In this document: positions 8,040 through 17,003 of the stretch, piece after piece | Layout: each line of letters starts with the position of its first letter | Position numbering within the stretch: the first letter of the stretch is position 1 | Assembly (NCBI GenBank): GCA_034696485.1 | Contig: JAQIWT010000329.1 | Span: 1-23,173, forward strand | DNA length: 23,173 nt | Origin: Isohypsibius dastychi | Lineage: Eukaryota; Tardigrada; Eutardigrada; Parachela; Isohypsibiidae | Direction: 5' to 3' | Made by a program: the position numbers and the translations under genes | Notes under the pieces: generated by a model | Told to the model about the DNA's origin: nothing | Database searches by the model: none | Seen by the model: the letters and a program-made list of their open reading frames with translations, nothing else

Positions 8040-9450
8040 GACCTGGAACCGCAGTACCTTACCTGCACGATAAAAATAGTACATTCGAATTTCTCGATTT
8101 TCTGAATCTTCTCATATGTACCGGTAGATAGTTGCATGATATTATGCACACAAACGTGAACTGCGTCAATTTTAACATAAAACAAAATTCTAAAACAACA
8201 CATTAAAATGCGTTGAACACGTTTAGTTGACTGGTTCCAATGGATGAACGTTTTACGTTGGCGGTAAATTCCTGTGTGAATTCCGATATGCAACGAGAAA
8301 CATACATTCAAGCGCGAGACAGCGAGTAGTTAACTGGATCTACATCTTTGGAATGCCGTTTTTGCGGCATCTGCCACTATTCAGTACTGAAACTGAAATC
8401 TAGGCCTCGAACACCCAAATCATCTCAGAATATGTTTTGCCTCTTCGTATTAAAATTCGCAAATCCAAGAAAAAAAATTTGGTTCAGTATCTTCAGTTTT
8501 TCGACGTTGACTTTGATGGAGGACCACATTTCGAAAAAAAATCGGAGAGCGCCAACAAGAGTTGATTTGAAAAGCCGAAAGTAAAATGCACATTTAAGTT
8601 CAATCAAATATATTATTCTTTCGTTTAAACGTTAATTAGCAGTAACTAAACAAACCATGATCCAGTTTACCCCACTCAACGGCAACTTCGCGATAAACAG
8701 GTTATCGAGTTCAAAAACGAAAAAAACACAGTGTGTATTCTGACCTGCTGCGTCAGAATCACTCATATTCGCATTTTTGGGAATTTCCGTACTTTCACAA
8801 ATAATTTTAAACTGTGAAAACAAGCTTTGTAAGAAACAGGGCAGGAGAGTTGCGCTTGATCGCTAACGAATAACGTGCATAAAAGATCAGACCACAAATA
8901 ACTGCGCGTGTTATCATCTGCCGGTCACGTCCCAACTTTCGTTTAATTTTGCCTGCTCTGGCTGCTCAGAGTTTCATTTGATCACAGTGCTGATATCACA
9001 CGTATCGTCTCTCATGCCTACGTGCACGTCCCATAATTTTCAAAAAACTAAAGCAAGGCCGAAATATTGCCCACCGTATTTCATGACCTTTAGCTGATAG
9101 ACCGGATACCGTCTAGTTTACTGAATCATCTGAACTGGTAAAAAATTCTTCTTGAAATTCTATGTAATATCAGATATTTTGAAAATTTTCAATTATTTCA
9201 CCCGCCAAACATGTAGATCCAGTTGAACCTTTACATTGATATATCATCTCGGTCAGATTTTTTCGCGCTGTTTCAAGAGTGCCTCAAGTTTTGCGACTTG
9301 CTATTCCCATGTAGAAATATAGCATACTTATCGCATGGAAAAAAACTCAAGAAAAATGCCTCTGACAATCCTTAAAGAAACCTCACTATAAAATATTTCA
9401 CACTATGAACATCCGGTAAAATCGGCATCTGAATTTCCTATCAATCCGAA
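8040..9450. other. No recognisable gene
   Basis: AT-rich sequence with short open frames on both strands, none with a recognisable domain; the longest (8036-8311, minus) begins with TTG. I see no clear repeat apart from runs of A and T. It could be intronic or intergenic, and might contain a noncoding exon served by the cluster at 7907-8033. Confidence 0.4.
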
Positions 9451-9591
9451 GAAAAATATATCGTCGTTAAAACGACTGATTCATTGATGAGGAAAACTGC
9501 TTCATCTAATGGGAGAACGTGAGGATACTGGTTACTTTTAAGCGTGTATTTGCATGTGGAAATTTGAAAACACCAACTGCACTGTTCCTGT

Positions 9592-10474
9592 TAAGGATGA
9601 GCTCAACAACAGGAGAGCCAACATGGTGTTATGTTATAACGACTTTAACAATGTTATAACAATGTTATAACGTGGTTAACGTTCTTAACATTGTTATAAC
9701 ATTTTCGTTTTTAGTTGCCCGTTATGTTAAGTTAACGCTTCCAACTGGGCAGATATGTGTCTAACGATTGTCCAGCATGCTGTTTTTTTCGCCGACCACA
9801 CTTTGTTCTAAGTTCCAGGTTTTCCTGAGTTGCAAAAGCAATCAAATCTTTGAAAATGGAGCCCTTACCATATATGGTAAAGCTGGTCTTCATGTAAAAT
9901 AAGCTAACAATACGAGCTCATCCCTGAACTGGATTTTGTGAAGTTAGCGTGAGCCGGTGATCGCAGGCAGTCAGGTTGTACAATTTAGAACTGTCTTGAG
10001 TACGACAACTCTCCAGAGAACACCGGGTTCAAAATAAAATTTGACTTGCAATGCTCCTTACTCGATTAAGAATACCAAGGTCTTTTACACGTTTATTGGT
10101 TTTCAACCAGCAAACCAGTTTCGAGAATACGCCAAGTAATATGGTCAGTTTTGATTCCTCCGAATGTTCTAGTCTGTGTTGAACCTGCAGAACTCACGAG
10201 CTCAAAGAAAACCAATGGAAACCTTCCAAGATTACATGATTCGATATTAAATTAATCGCAGCTACATGATTCTTTCCATTGCAACGAGGTTTTTGCCTCT
10301 TCCCGTTAACGAAACTCATTTATTCGAAGCCCGTTATGGCATGTTATAACATTTTGTTATAACATGTTATAACAGGCTAACATGTCTAACAGAAGGAGCC
10401 AGCCTCGTTACGTTATGTTATAACACTTTAACATAACATTTTGTTATAACGACAAAATGTTAAGCTCATCCTTA
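9592..10474. mobile_element. 883-bp hAT-like non-autonomous element with GTTATAAC arrays
   Basis: GTTCCTGT at 9584-9591 and 10475-10482 is a perfect 8-bp target duplication. The ends are inverted: TAAGGATGAGCT at the left, AGCTCATCCTTA at the right. Inside each end lies a cluster of the self-complementary octamer GTTATAAC and near variants (about 9629-9730 and 10335-10460). The 600-base centre has no recognisable ORF. The neighbouring duplicate copy shows the unoccupied site (GTTTCTGT at 10687-10694), which confirms both boundaries. Confidence 0.9.
9865..9880. other. 16-bp perfect palindrome containing a CArG-box sequence
   Basis: TTACCATATATGGTAA is perfectly self-complementary, and its core CCATATATGG fits the CC(A/T)6GG consensus bound by SRF-type MADS factors. 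It lies inside the GTTATAAC element, so it may simply be element structure. No gene nearby suggests a regulatory use. Confidence 0.35.
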
Positions 10475-10789
10475 GTTCCTGTTGAAAATAACGGATAGAA
10501 ATCATATGAAAAAAACAGTGGATTATCGGCCAAAAAAGTACGGAGTTGAGATGTACATTATTCGGAAAATATATCGTTGTTATAACGACGAAGAAAGCTA
10601 ACCTTTCCGGAATGGAAGGACGTGACAATACTGGATGATTTATTGCGTGTCTTTGCATATGGAAGATTGAGAAAACCAACTGCATCGTTTCTGTTGAGAA
10701 TAACGTCGAGAAATCACATGAATAATATAATAATGTCACATGGATTTTAGGTCAAAAAAGTACAGAGTTGAGATGTACATTATTTGATC

Positions 10790-11399
10790 AATTCTTGGTG
10801 AATATATCGCGTGATCTACGATGGCGATACAGAGTGATATCCCCAATTTTTCCGGTGGCATTTTCATGAACCTTTCATATTGTTTTAGTGGATGATAACT
10901 GTGCGGGAACAGTTGGTAAATTTCGGTTTCATATCCCCATTTAACCGAACTGCGGGATTCCATGTATTATCCATAATAAATCGGACGTATCGAAAGAAAT
11001 GTAGACTGTGATTCTCAATGAACAAGAGACGTTGAATTCATGAACTATTTGAATTTTCATGGGTTTTGTCTTTATTATTCCATTTCACGACATTTTTTAG
11101 AGCCCGACCTAGATGCGGTTCAATGCCAAGAGTGAGAATGGTTTTGAATTTTGTTGGAATGACAGCGGATCATTCCCATTGTAGCTCACATCTAAGGGTA
11201 TGAAGTGTTACATCGAGTGGTCCTCGTGATCGGCCGCCTTCATACGATTTAGCGTTGTTGTTGCCCGCCAAAAAATGTTTGACCTTTACGGAACTCCAGT
11301 TCCCATGTATCCATCACACCCCGAAGAGTGCTAAATCGCAGTTCGTGTGTTGTGGAGAAAACTTGAATATTTTCATTTCCTTGTGCTGGAGTGAAGTGT
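10790..11399. other. No recognisable gene
   Basis: There are short open frames only. The two minus-strand frames over 10428-10963 lie on the tandem duplication and transposon end and show no domain. The part right of about 11250 may be diverged sequence at the start of repeat R copy c. Confidence 0.4.
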
Positions 11400-11760
11400 G
11401 TCTGCATTCCGCAGGCTTGTTTACGAGCTTGTTTCAAGCTTTTTTTACCGTTCAGATCTATGAGCCTTTGTCATCTTTTCAGCAGCTGCTCACTTGAACT
11501 TGTCAAAGAGAATTCGCAGTCTTATTTTTAAGAAAAGCTACATATATTGGATTGCTCATTGAATGCATGAATGTACTTTAATCCATAACGCCTTGCCACA
11601 GATACAATATCGATTTTTATCTCGTATGTGGTGTCCACGAACAAGACCACTGAGTTCTTACTGAATGTCTGTTTCATTTGATCCGTCTAAATGAAGATCA
11701 TTTCAAGTCAGTAGCTCTGCAGATGTCTGAATCCAGTTTTACTTACGCGATAAAGCACTT
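11400..11760 (+). repeat. Repeat R, copy c, left part
   Basis: Shared blocks with 18085-18330 in the same order: TTCGCAGTC..TAAGAAAAGC (about 11510), CTCGTATGTGGTGTCCACGAACAA (11620, matched by CCTATGTGTACTGTCCAAGAACAA at 18253), CTGAATGTCTGTTTCAT (11662) and TTTGATCCGTCTAAAT. The match stops near 11760 and resumes at about 13325, so the intervening 1.5 kb looks like an insertion into R. Confidence 0.6.
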
Positions 11761-12379
11761 TAGAACAGGAGCAATAGAGGAGAGGGGCGAAAAAGTAAAA
11801 GTGCGATAAAATCTTCACCCGTGATTTAAACAGACCTTAGAGAGAAACGCATGCTAAAACCCTAGTTTTTAATTTTAGTTCAAATACCGCACGCCGGACT
11901 CGCTTCATGCAAATACAAATGTTGTACATCACAAATTGAGCGATTCTTCAGAGCTGTTGATGTGGTTGAATTATTGTACTGAAACCTGTGGTGAATTATC
12001 AAACTTATTTTCTGAAGCTCATCAACTTATGCAAACGAGATTGGTCTAGCACCCAATTAATGCAGAACAATGGTCTCTCTATCTCTCTTGTCTTCTCCGC
12101 AAAGCAGTGAAAATCTCGCAATCACTTTCATTTCGTCACAACAGCGAACAACAAACGGCTTGTAGTTAAATCCAATTTAAACTAAGTTTAAAATCCACTG
12201 GCAACTATTAAAGGTCAAATGCTGAAACTCGTTTGCTGCCAAAATAAATTGATTTGTGAATGTGTTCGTATTCAGTTTGTTTAAGTTAAGATAGGTATTA
12301 TGCAGCCTTAGCGGAAAAGAAAATTCAAAAGTACCAGAATAATTTGCCACCATACTGGAAACCCGCGATCAAAGAAAGC
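11761..12379. other. Start of segment inserted in R copy c; no recognisable gene
   Basis: Low-coding, AT-rich sequence with no open frame worth reporting. It lies downstream (minus-strand sense) of the THAP relic, and would be intron or 3' sequence if that relic was once a spliced gene. Confidence 0.35.
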
Positions 12380-12384
12380 GAGTC

Positions 12385-12535
12385 TATAATACGTTTTATT
12401 GTTATTTTATTGTTTAATCATCTATTATTTATTATTCCTAAATTATTTATTGTAAGTAATCATTATTGTCGGCAGATTGTAATTGCTATAGTTGTTATAA
12501 TTGTTATATAGTAATCATTATTGTAATATGACTTA
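12385..12535. repeat. AT-rich low-complexity stretch
   Basis: Simple TTATT/TTATTG-type sequence; GTAATCATTATTGT occurs twice (about 12456 and 12512). It follows the putative donor site of the THAP exon on the minus strand, where an intron would lie. Confidence 0.6.
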
Positions 12536-12554
12536 AGTTGAAAGAATTATTACC

Positions 12555-12827
12555 TGGTTTAAGTGTTGGTCTTTCCGATGGAATCTCGGTCTCAATTCCA
12601 TCCCGTTTGATCACACGCTTTCGGCAAATTCTGTTTTGCTCAAAATGAATCTCGGATATCGTAAAACGTTTTGGTGGTTCCCAAGTTCTGGGAATCGCGG
12701 CTATCCATCTTTTACCCTCATCCAGGTTTGTCGGTACAGCAAATAAAATCCGTTTTTCACCCACATATGATGACGTCCCATAATTGCAATCTGGTGCAGC
12801 GCAGCAGTCCGGCAATTTCAAAATCAA
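12555..12827 (-). pseudogene. THAP-domain exon, decayed
   Basis: THAP domains are about 90-residue C2CH zinc fingers that bind DNA, found in animal transcription regulators and P-element transposases. Here the order is CCAAPDC (C-x4-C), LFAVP, a conserved Trp (GKRWIAAIPR), then SEIHF where the family has C-x2-H-F, and finally PTLKPG, the usual lead into the AVPTIF-type motif. After the PG codons the sequence reads CCAG/GTAATA, a good 5' splice site (GT at 12553-12554), so the last motif may lie in a lost or distant exon. Two defects stand out. The third zinc ligand is Ser (TCC for TGC). There is also no ATG: the open frame begins at TTG 12827 with a stop just upstream and no nearby AG acceptor. 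A relic is the best reading. It could derive from a P-like transposon or a host gene. Confidence 0.75.
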
Positions 12828-13250
12828 AAATCAGCAAAATCAAAATCTTGACACTTCGTGTAAGTGATCGAATCGTTCTTTACTTGCGCAAGAAGAAGAA
12901 ATGTCCAACCTAATTAATCTCACGCATTCACACTCAATTTAGTGCATAAGGGCAAGACAGGCGCTTTTGTCATTGAAGACAATAGCAATTAACCAGGATG
13001 GCCGAATTGTTATTCTTTGAAATTTCCAAGAGATGTATATGAAATATATACATTTTAATTACGGAATAAAATACGTCATATCACGATCTTCGACTCTCAT
13101 ATTACTTAAAAATGTGTAACATTAAAGAGTGGAGTGCTGCGAATTTTGAAAGTTACATTCCCGTCTTGCCAGTATTAACGTTTCTCTCGCCTTCCTTCAT
13201 TCCCACGGGTGAAGATTCTATCAGTGTACTAAGTAAACACCCAGTTTTCC

Positions 13251-13325
13251 GCCCCTCTCCTCTATTCCGCCCCTCCCCTCCCCTTCCGCCCCTCCCCTCT
13301 CGCCCCTCTCCCCTCTCCCTCTCCT
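13251..13325. repeat. C-rich polypyrimidine tract
   Basis: About 75 bases of C and T in a loose CCCCTCTC/CCCCTCCC pattern. On the other strand this is a G/A-rich run that creates a spurious Arg/Gly-rich frame (13153-13353). Such tracts can form H-DNA or slip. It ends at the point where repeat R resumes. Confidence 0.8.
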
Positions 13326-14450
13326 GTTTAGAAATGCCGTTTCTTTTCTTCAAAGATGCATCCGAAGTTTGTCTAACCTATTTTTTGCTTTGGGTGGATG
13401 GCTCTATTTTTCTTAGGTAGTAGTCAGAACGGACGAAAATATGGCCTATATCGCAATCAAATAATACTTTGTTAACCCAATTGTAGCCGCGGCTTTATCT
13501 AGGAAAACTCATCGCAAAACGCAAATCGCAGTATCTCTTCCCACATCATCTGAAACTGTCTGACGTGTTCATGTTCGCGGTGCGTCAATGTCATTGGGGG
13601 GAATCAGACCTGAGCATACCCACTGATCATAAGTCTGATCATACTTTGGATTTCGAAAGTTTGATCATACTTGTAACTCTGCTCGCGAGTAGAGTTACGG
13701 AATATGATCGATCATAAAGTTGATCATACTTGTGGACCAATAGAGAAAGTGGAAATAGCTTCAAACTCAATTTGGAAAATATGATCAGCTTTATGATCAA
13801 CAAATAAGCACAGGTCTGATTCCTCTCATTGACTCATACCAAGTTTTTGGACCCCATATGGAATATCTTACTAACTTTGCCAACAGTCTCACGTTCTGTT
13901 GCTGGAAATACAGCTTTGTTATTTTTTGGATGTTCCCGTTGAGGCTTGAATAACTCTCAATGTTTTTTTATCAGCGCCGTAGTTTGGTCAGCTTCCAGAG
14001 GGCCTTCGGTTGCTGAGATGTTATCGCGACCGTTAGCTCTCTTCTGTATCATAACCTTAACCTCTGGGTGATCCCAAAACCAAGCTGTTCAATGCGCGCA
14101 GACATAGCCTGAAGAAGATCTCAGTTCAAGCTGAGCCTCTTAGCTCCCTGTAAAATTGCCGGCGTACAGATTTTCCTGGTGTTAAGCGGACCGGTCGATC
14201 CACGGTTTCGGCTTTTTCGGGTCGAGAATCAGACTGGCAGACTGCCGGGTAGAATGTGACAGCACAGTTGGTCGAGATTTTTCAGTCTCTTTCTTGCTGT
14301 TGTTTTGAACGCGAGCCTCAAATGCCATCTTGCTGTTCTTATTTAGGACTTTCCTCAATACCCAACCTAGGCTTTGTTTTATGTTTAAAGTCCTCCTCGA
14401 CCTTTGACAAATAAAGCGAAAGAGAAAGACGTACTATAGTGTCTGGTTTA
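13326..14450 (+). repeat. Repeat R, copy c, A block and middle
   Basis: It resumes with AGATGCATCCGAAGTTTG (compare ACATCCGAAGTCCG at 1036), then the CGGACG..ATATGGCCTATATCGCAAT block (18515), then CACATCATCTGAAACTGTCTG (13542), TCATACCAAG, TCTGTTGCTGGAAATACAGC, GATCCACGGTTTCGGCTTTT (14199, compare 2130) and CCTAGGCTTTGTTTTATG (14366, compare 3560). A MITE interrupts it at 13596-13825. The minus-strand frame across 14230-14430 stays open for some tens of codons, but I recognise no domain. Confidence 0.75.
13596..13825. mobile_element. ~230-bp MITE with TGATCATA-type repeats, inside repeat R
   Basis: The left end GGGGAATCAGACCTG (from 13598) and right end CAGGTCTGATTCCTC (to 13825) are inverted with one mismatch. 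TCATT follows the right end (13826-13830) and precedes the left end (13591-13595); with an 8-bp duplication the match is 6 of 8 (TCATTGGG against TCATTGAC). The R copy at 18670-18690 shows the uninterrupted site. Inside are at least six TGATCA-containing units (e.g. CTGATCATA, TTGATCATA), a perfect palindromic core, in both halves. No ORF. Confidence 0.8.
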
Positions 14451-14529
14451 TCTCGAATAACTTCACCAGAATTTAACCTACCGACAAAAATTATAGCGAG
14501 GGATGAATTTCAAATTTAGACTGACAGAG

Positions 14530-15370
14530 CCACCTTGAAGACTCATGGTTCTAGTTACTGAGTTGTTATCGACAAATCCTGTTTTGATGTATGTAATGGT
14601 AAACCGTAAAAATGTCTAATCTTAAGCAACATTCAGTCAGAATCCCCCGTTTGGAGCGGGAATCATGCAGTCTTTTCAGTCTGCAGATTTCCCACTCTGA
14701 TCGGGAGATTCTCGGTGACAACGATAGTCATGTGGGGAGAGCGAATTTGAAGAAGCACTACAAAGCAACAAGTGCGAGACTGAAACATTTCCTAGGCAAC
14801 GCAACCAGTTAAGATCTCACAAGGCCTCCCTCACCAAGAACTGCACTTCTGCGCATTTGTTCGAACTGTATTACTACCGATACTCGCAGCGTGTGCCAAT
14901 CTAACAGATTGGACAGGTGTGAAGTCTTAAAAGATTACCACTTCGGTATCCACCATCTGGAGTTCTAAGAAAACATTTCTTCTTTTACTGTCTCTAATAG
15001 AAAATCCATATGGAATTCTATGGGACAACGTGGGATTCGGTTGCACAAATCGTAACTCAGCGCCTGGCAACTTAGTCTGAACAATCCACAGTGTCATGTC
15101 GTAATACATAAAATAAGAAGAGTTCGATGTTCGCAGCCACTCTTAATCTTGAAGCTTTTGTTTATCGTTGACTGAAGTCCCATGGGCAAGGGTTCATTGA
15201 GCGAAATGAATGGAATCGCGATTTGGACTCCTGAGGTCGTTGAGCAAAGTGTTGGATCATGTCACGTTTAACATACTTCGGAATTCCGAGGCGTTCTTCA
15301 ATCACATGGGATAGACGCCACGGCGACATTCCATACATTGTCCTGATGACCCGGTGAGTTATTACAATCG
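14530..15370 (+). repeat. Repeat R, copy c, B block
   Basis: GAGTTGTTATCGACAAA matches GAGTTGTTATTCGCAAAA at 19437. The conserved box at 14641-14735 matches 3819-3910 and 19527-19610. GCGCCTGGCAACTTAGTCTG (15060) and ACTTCGGAATTCCGAGGCG (15279) match copy b at 4397 and 4578. A 66-codon plus-strand frame here (14612-14812) shares its phase with copy b, but not with the third copy, so I treat it as noncoding. Confidence 0.7.
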
Positions 15371-15865
15371 AGGAAACTGTTTTTCCGTATTATGTTGGAG
15401 TGAAATTTTTCATTCCAACAAATCGAGGTTCCGTGCGACGGTCACGCCGAGAAATGATTGAGTTCTTCGAGACATTTGCTATGTAGCGAATTCTTTTGCG
15501 AATTCTTTTGCAAAGCCTTTAAAGTACGGTACGCAGTGTACAACTTTTTTTTTGATGCAATATAATGCTTAATGGGACATAAGGGTCGGATAAATTGACA
15601 AAATGACAACATAAGCTCAGAATATGTTTGCTGGCGGTGATCTGGCATTATTGACGTTCGTGAGATATACAGTAAAAGTGCTCCCCTTGCTTTCGGCTTG
15701 GCCTATGAGCTTGTCGGAAATCAAGTGCAACTTATCGAGCGTCATTCGGCATGTCGTTCGTGTATCTTCGTTATCTTCGTGGTTTGTTGCGGCATTATGT
15801 CCCGACCATGTACCTGTTTTGAGGTATCTTATTGGGCAGGTTGAACCAGCAAGATTTTAAAAGAA
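15371..15865. other. No recognisable gene
   Basis: Short open frames (15442-15648 minus, 15624-15860 plus) have no recognisable domain. The stretch lies between repeat R copy c and the AACCAAA-rich sequence. Confidence 0.35.
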
Positions 15866-15975
15866 ACCAAACCAAAACTTAAACCAAACCAAGGTTCCAA
15901 ACCAAAGTTTGAACCAAAGTTTAGGTAGAAACGTCTTTTGTAACCAAACATAGGCTATGTCTGGTTACAAACAAA
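15866..15975. repeat. AACCAAA-type short repeats followed by a 35-bp near-perfect palindrome
   Basis: Degenerate units of AAACCAAAC / AACCAAAGTTT fill 15866-15922. They are followed at 15937-15971 by TTTGTAACCA..TGGTTACAAA, an inverted repeat with 17-base arms around one central base and a single mismatched pair. It resembles the array-plus-foldback layout of the nearby DNA elements, but no bounded element with target duplications can be drawn. Confidence 0.55.
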
Positions 15976-16173
15976 TTCAACATTGATGAAGAAGCCCCCT
16001 TGGAAACTGTAAGATCTTTGAGAGCTTAGGAAATAAGTAGCTTGATTCCTTGTTCAAGAGTCAACTGAATGTTCTCGATAAGAAAAGGCAGGAAAGTACC
16101 AGTGTCAATAGCAACCAAGAAAGAACAATAATGGTGACCTTTACTCAAGGACACCACAATCTCCTTTAGTGAA

Positions 16174-16954
16174 TCACTCATTTATCTCTGTAGGTTGAAA
16201 ACTTCCATTGTTCAGTTTCTTGTAATCTACTCTGGACAGGATTCGTTTTGGTCGATCCGGTACAATGATCGTCGAGTCAGGGATTTTCTTTTTGTTACTC
16301 TCGGTTGGGTTTCGATTTGAGGTTCCTCGTTCTCCACAATGTTTGGTTCATCCTGATATCCAGGGGATCCCGGTGTGACGGGCTCATCAACCTCGGTATG
16401 TTTTGGTTCATGCCGCGTATGGTCTTTTGTTTCAGCCTCTTCTTCGGTTTCCCAACCCCGTGGTCTAATCTGATCTTCTTGACGTTTCCAAATGAGACCA
16501 TCTGCCTCAACTTCCAGTTCTGATTTCCCTCTCGGCGCTTTGAGGCTCCTGCCGTCCATCCAGCATGATGTTTTGTGAAGTCCTTCACCATGACTTTCTC
16601 CCCATTCTTAAATTCCTTGAGACGGTTCTGCTTTACAATGCAGTACGCCTTCACCCTTTTTGTGCTGACGATCGAGTGTCTCTCGGGTCGGGTGATAGGT
16701 CTAAGGCCAGCCTGCTCCCACGCTTTGTTCTCTGGAAGGAGCAGTTTCTCCGCTTCTCTGACACCACTTCCAAATAGTCGGCCATATGCCTCACGCATTA
16801 GGCGTGGTGTACTTATAGGTCCGAGAGCTAGCAGGATGTCCCGCTGAATAAAACACAAAATTCGTGAGTTCAGATGAATAAACTCTTGGAGATAATTCCA
16901 GCTAAGAATGTTAGGGGCTTCAGCTCGGACGACCGCATTAAGCGGTTTTTTCAT
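16174..16954 (-). pseudogene. Ty3/gypsy-type integrase C-terminal end, frameshifted
   Basis: Old retroelement fragment. From 16954 down, the frame resembles the region after the integrase core of Ty3/gypsy elements: a degraded LLAL..STPR stretch, a GRLFG..LLLPE stretch, then a KNGEKVMVKDF strand, the start of the C-terminal DNA-binding fold. The matching continuation (VEADGLIWKRQEDQIRPR, about 16500-16440) is in a second frame, and a last piece before TGA at 16174-16176 is in a third, so at least two frameshifts occurred. The catalytic core and everything upstream are missing: just upstream of 16954 there is a stop and then a fragment of repeat R (16959-17003). The acidic tail rich in Glu, Thr and Pro is usual for such elements. 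It cannot be functional as it stands. Confidence 0.75.
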
Positions 16955-16958
16955 TTGT

Positions 16959-17003
16959 CAACTAGGAAAACTCATCATAAAACGCAAATCGCAGTATTTC
17001 GCG
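16959..17003 (+). repeat. Repeat R, fragment d
   Basis: AACTAGGAAAACTCATCATAA followed by AACGCAAATCGCAGTAT matches the start of the A block at 13498-13532 almost base for base, then stops. This is the closest R match in the window and it abuts the truncated integrase end. Confidence 0.75.

Larger units (their letters stand above)
9451..10786 (+). repeat. Tandem duplication of a ~223-bp unit, first copy split by a transposon
   Basis: Copy 1 is 9451-9591 plus about 10483-10564; copy 2 is 10565-10786. Both start GAAAAATATATCG / GGAAAATATATCG, share ACCAACTGCA and an AGTTGAGATGTACATTATT end, and differ by many substitutions, so the duplication is not recent. The transposon at 9592-10474 lies only in copy 1. 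A weak GAATATATCGCGT at about 10800 may start a third, more diverged copy. Confidence 0.85.

Noticed and set aside
8036-8311. 91-aa minus-strand ORF beside the CCAAT/CRE cluster
   Set aside because: It starts at TTG, has no recognisable domain and runs towards the cluster from outside.
10428-10963. Two minus-strand ORFs
   Set aside because: They overlap the transposon end and the tandem duplication; no domain is present and the frame is not kept in the other copy.
11249-11437. 62-aa minus-strand ORF with a WELEFRKGQ stretch, looked at as a possible chromodomain or integrase copy
   Set aside because: No ordered family motifs could be aligned.
12504-12554. C-terminal extension of the THAP frame
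   Set aside because: It lies beyond a good GT donor in very AT-rich sequence and reads as intron.
13153-13353. Arg/Gly-rich minus-strand ORF
   Set aside because: It is a translation of the simple C/T tract.
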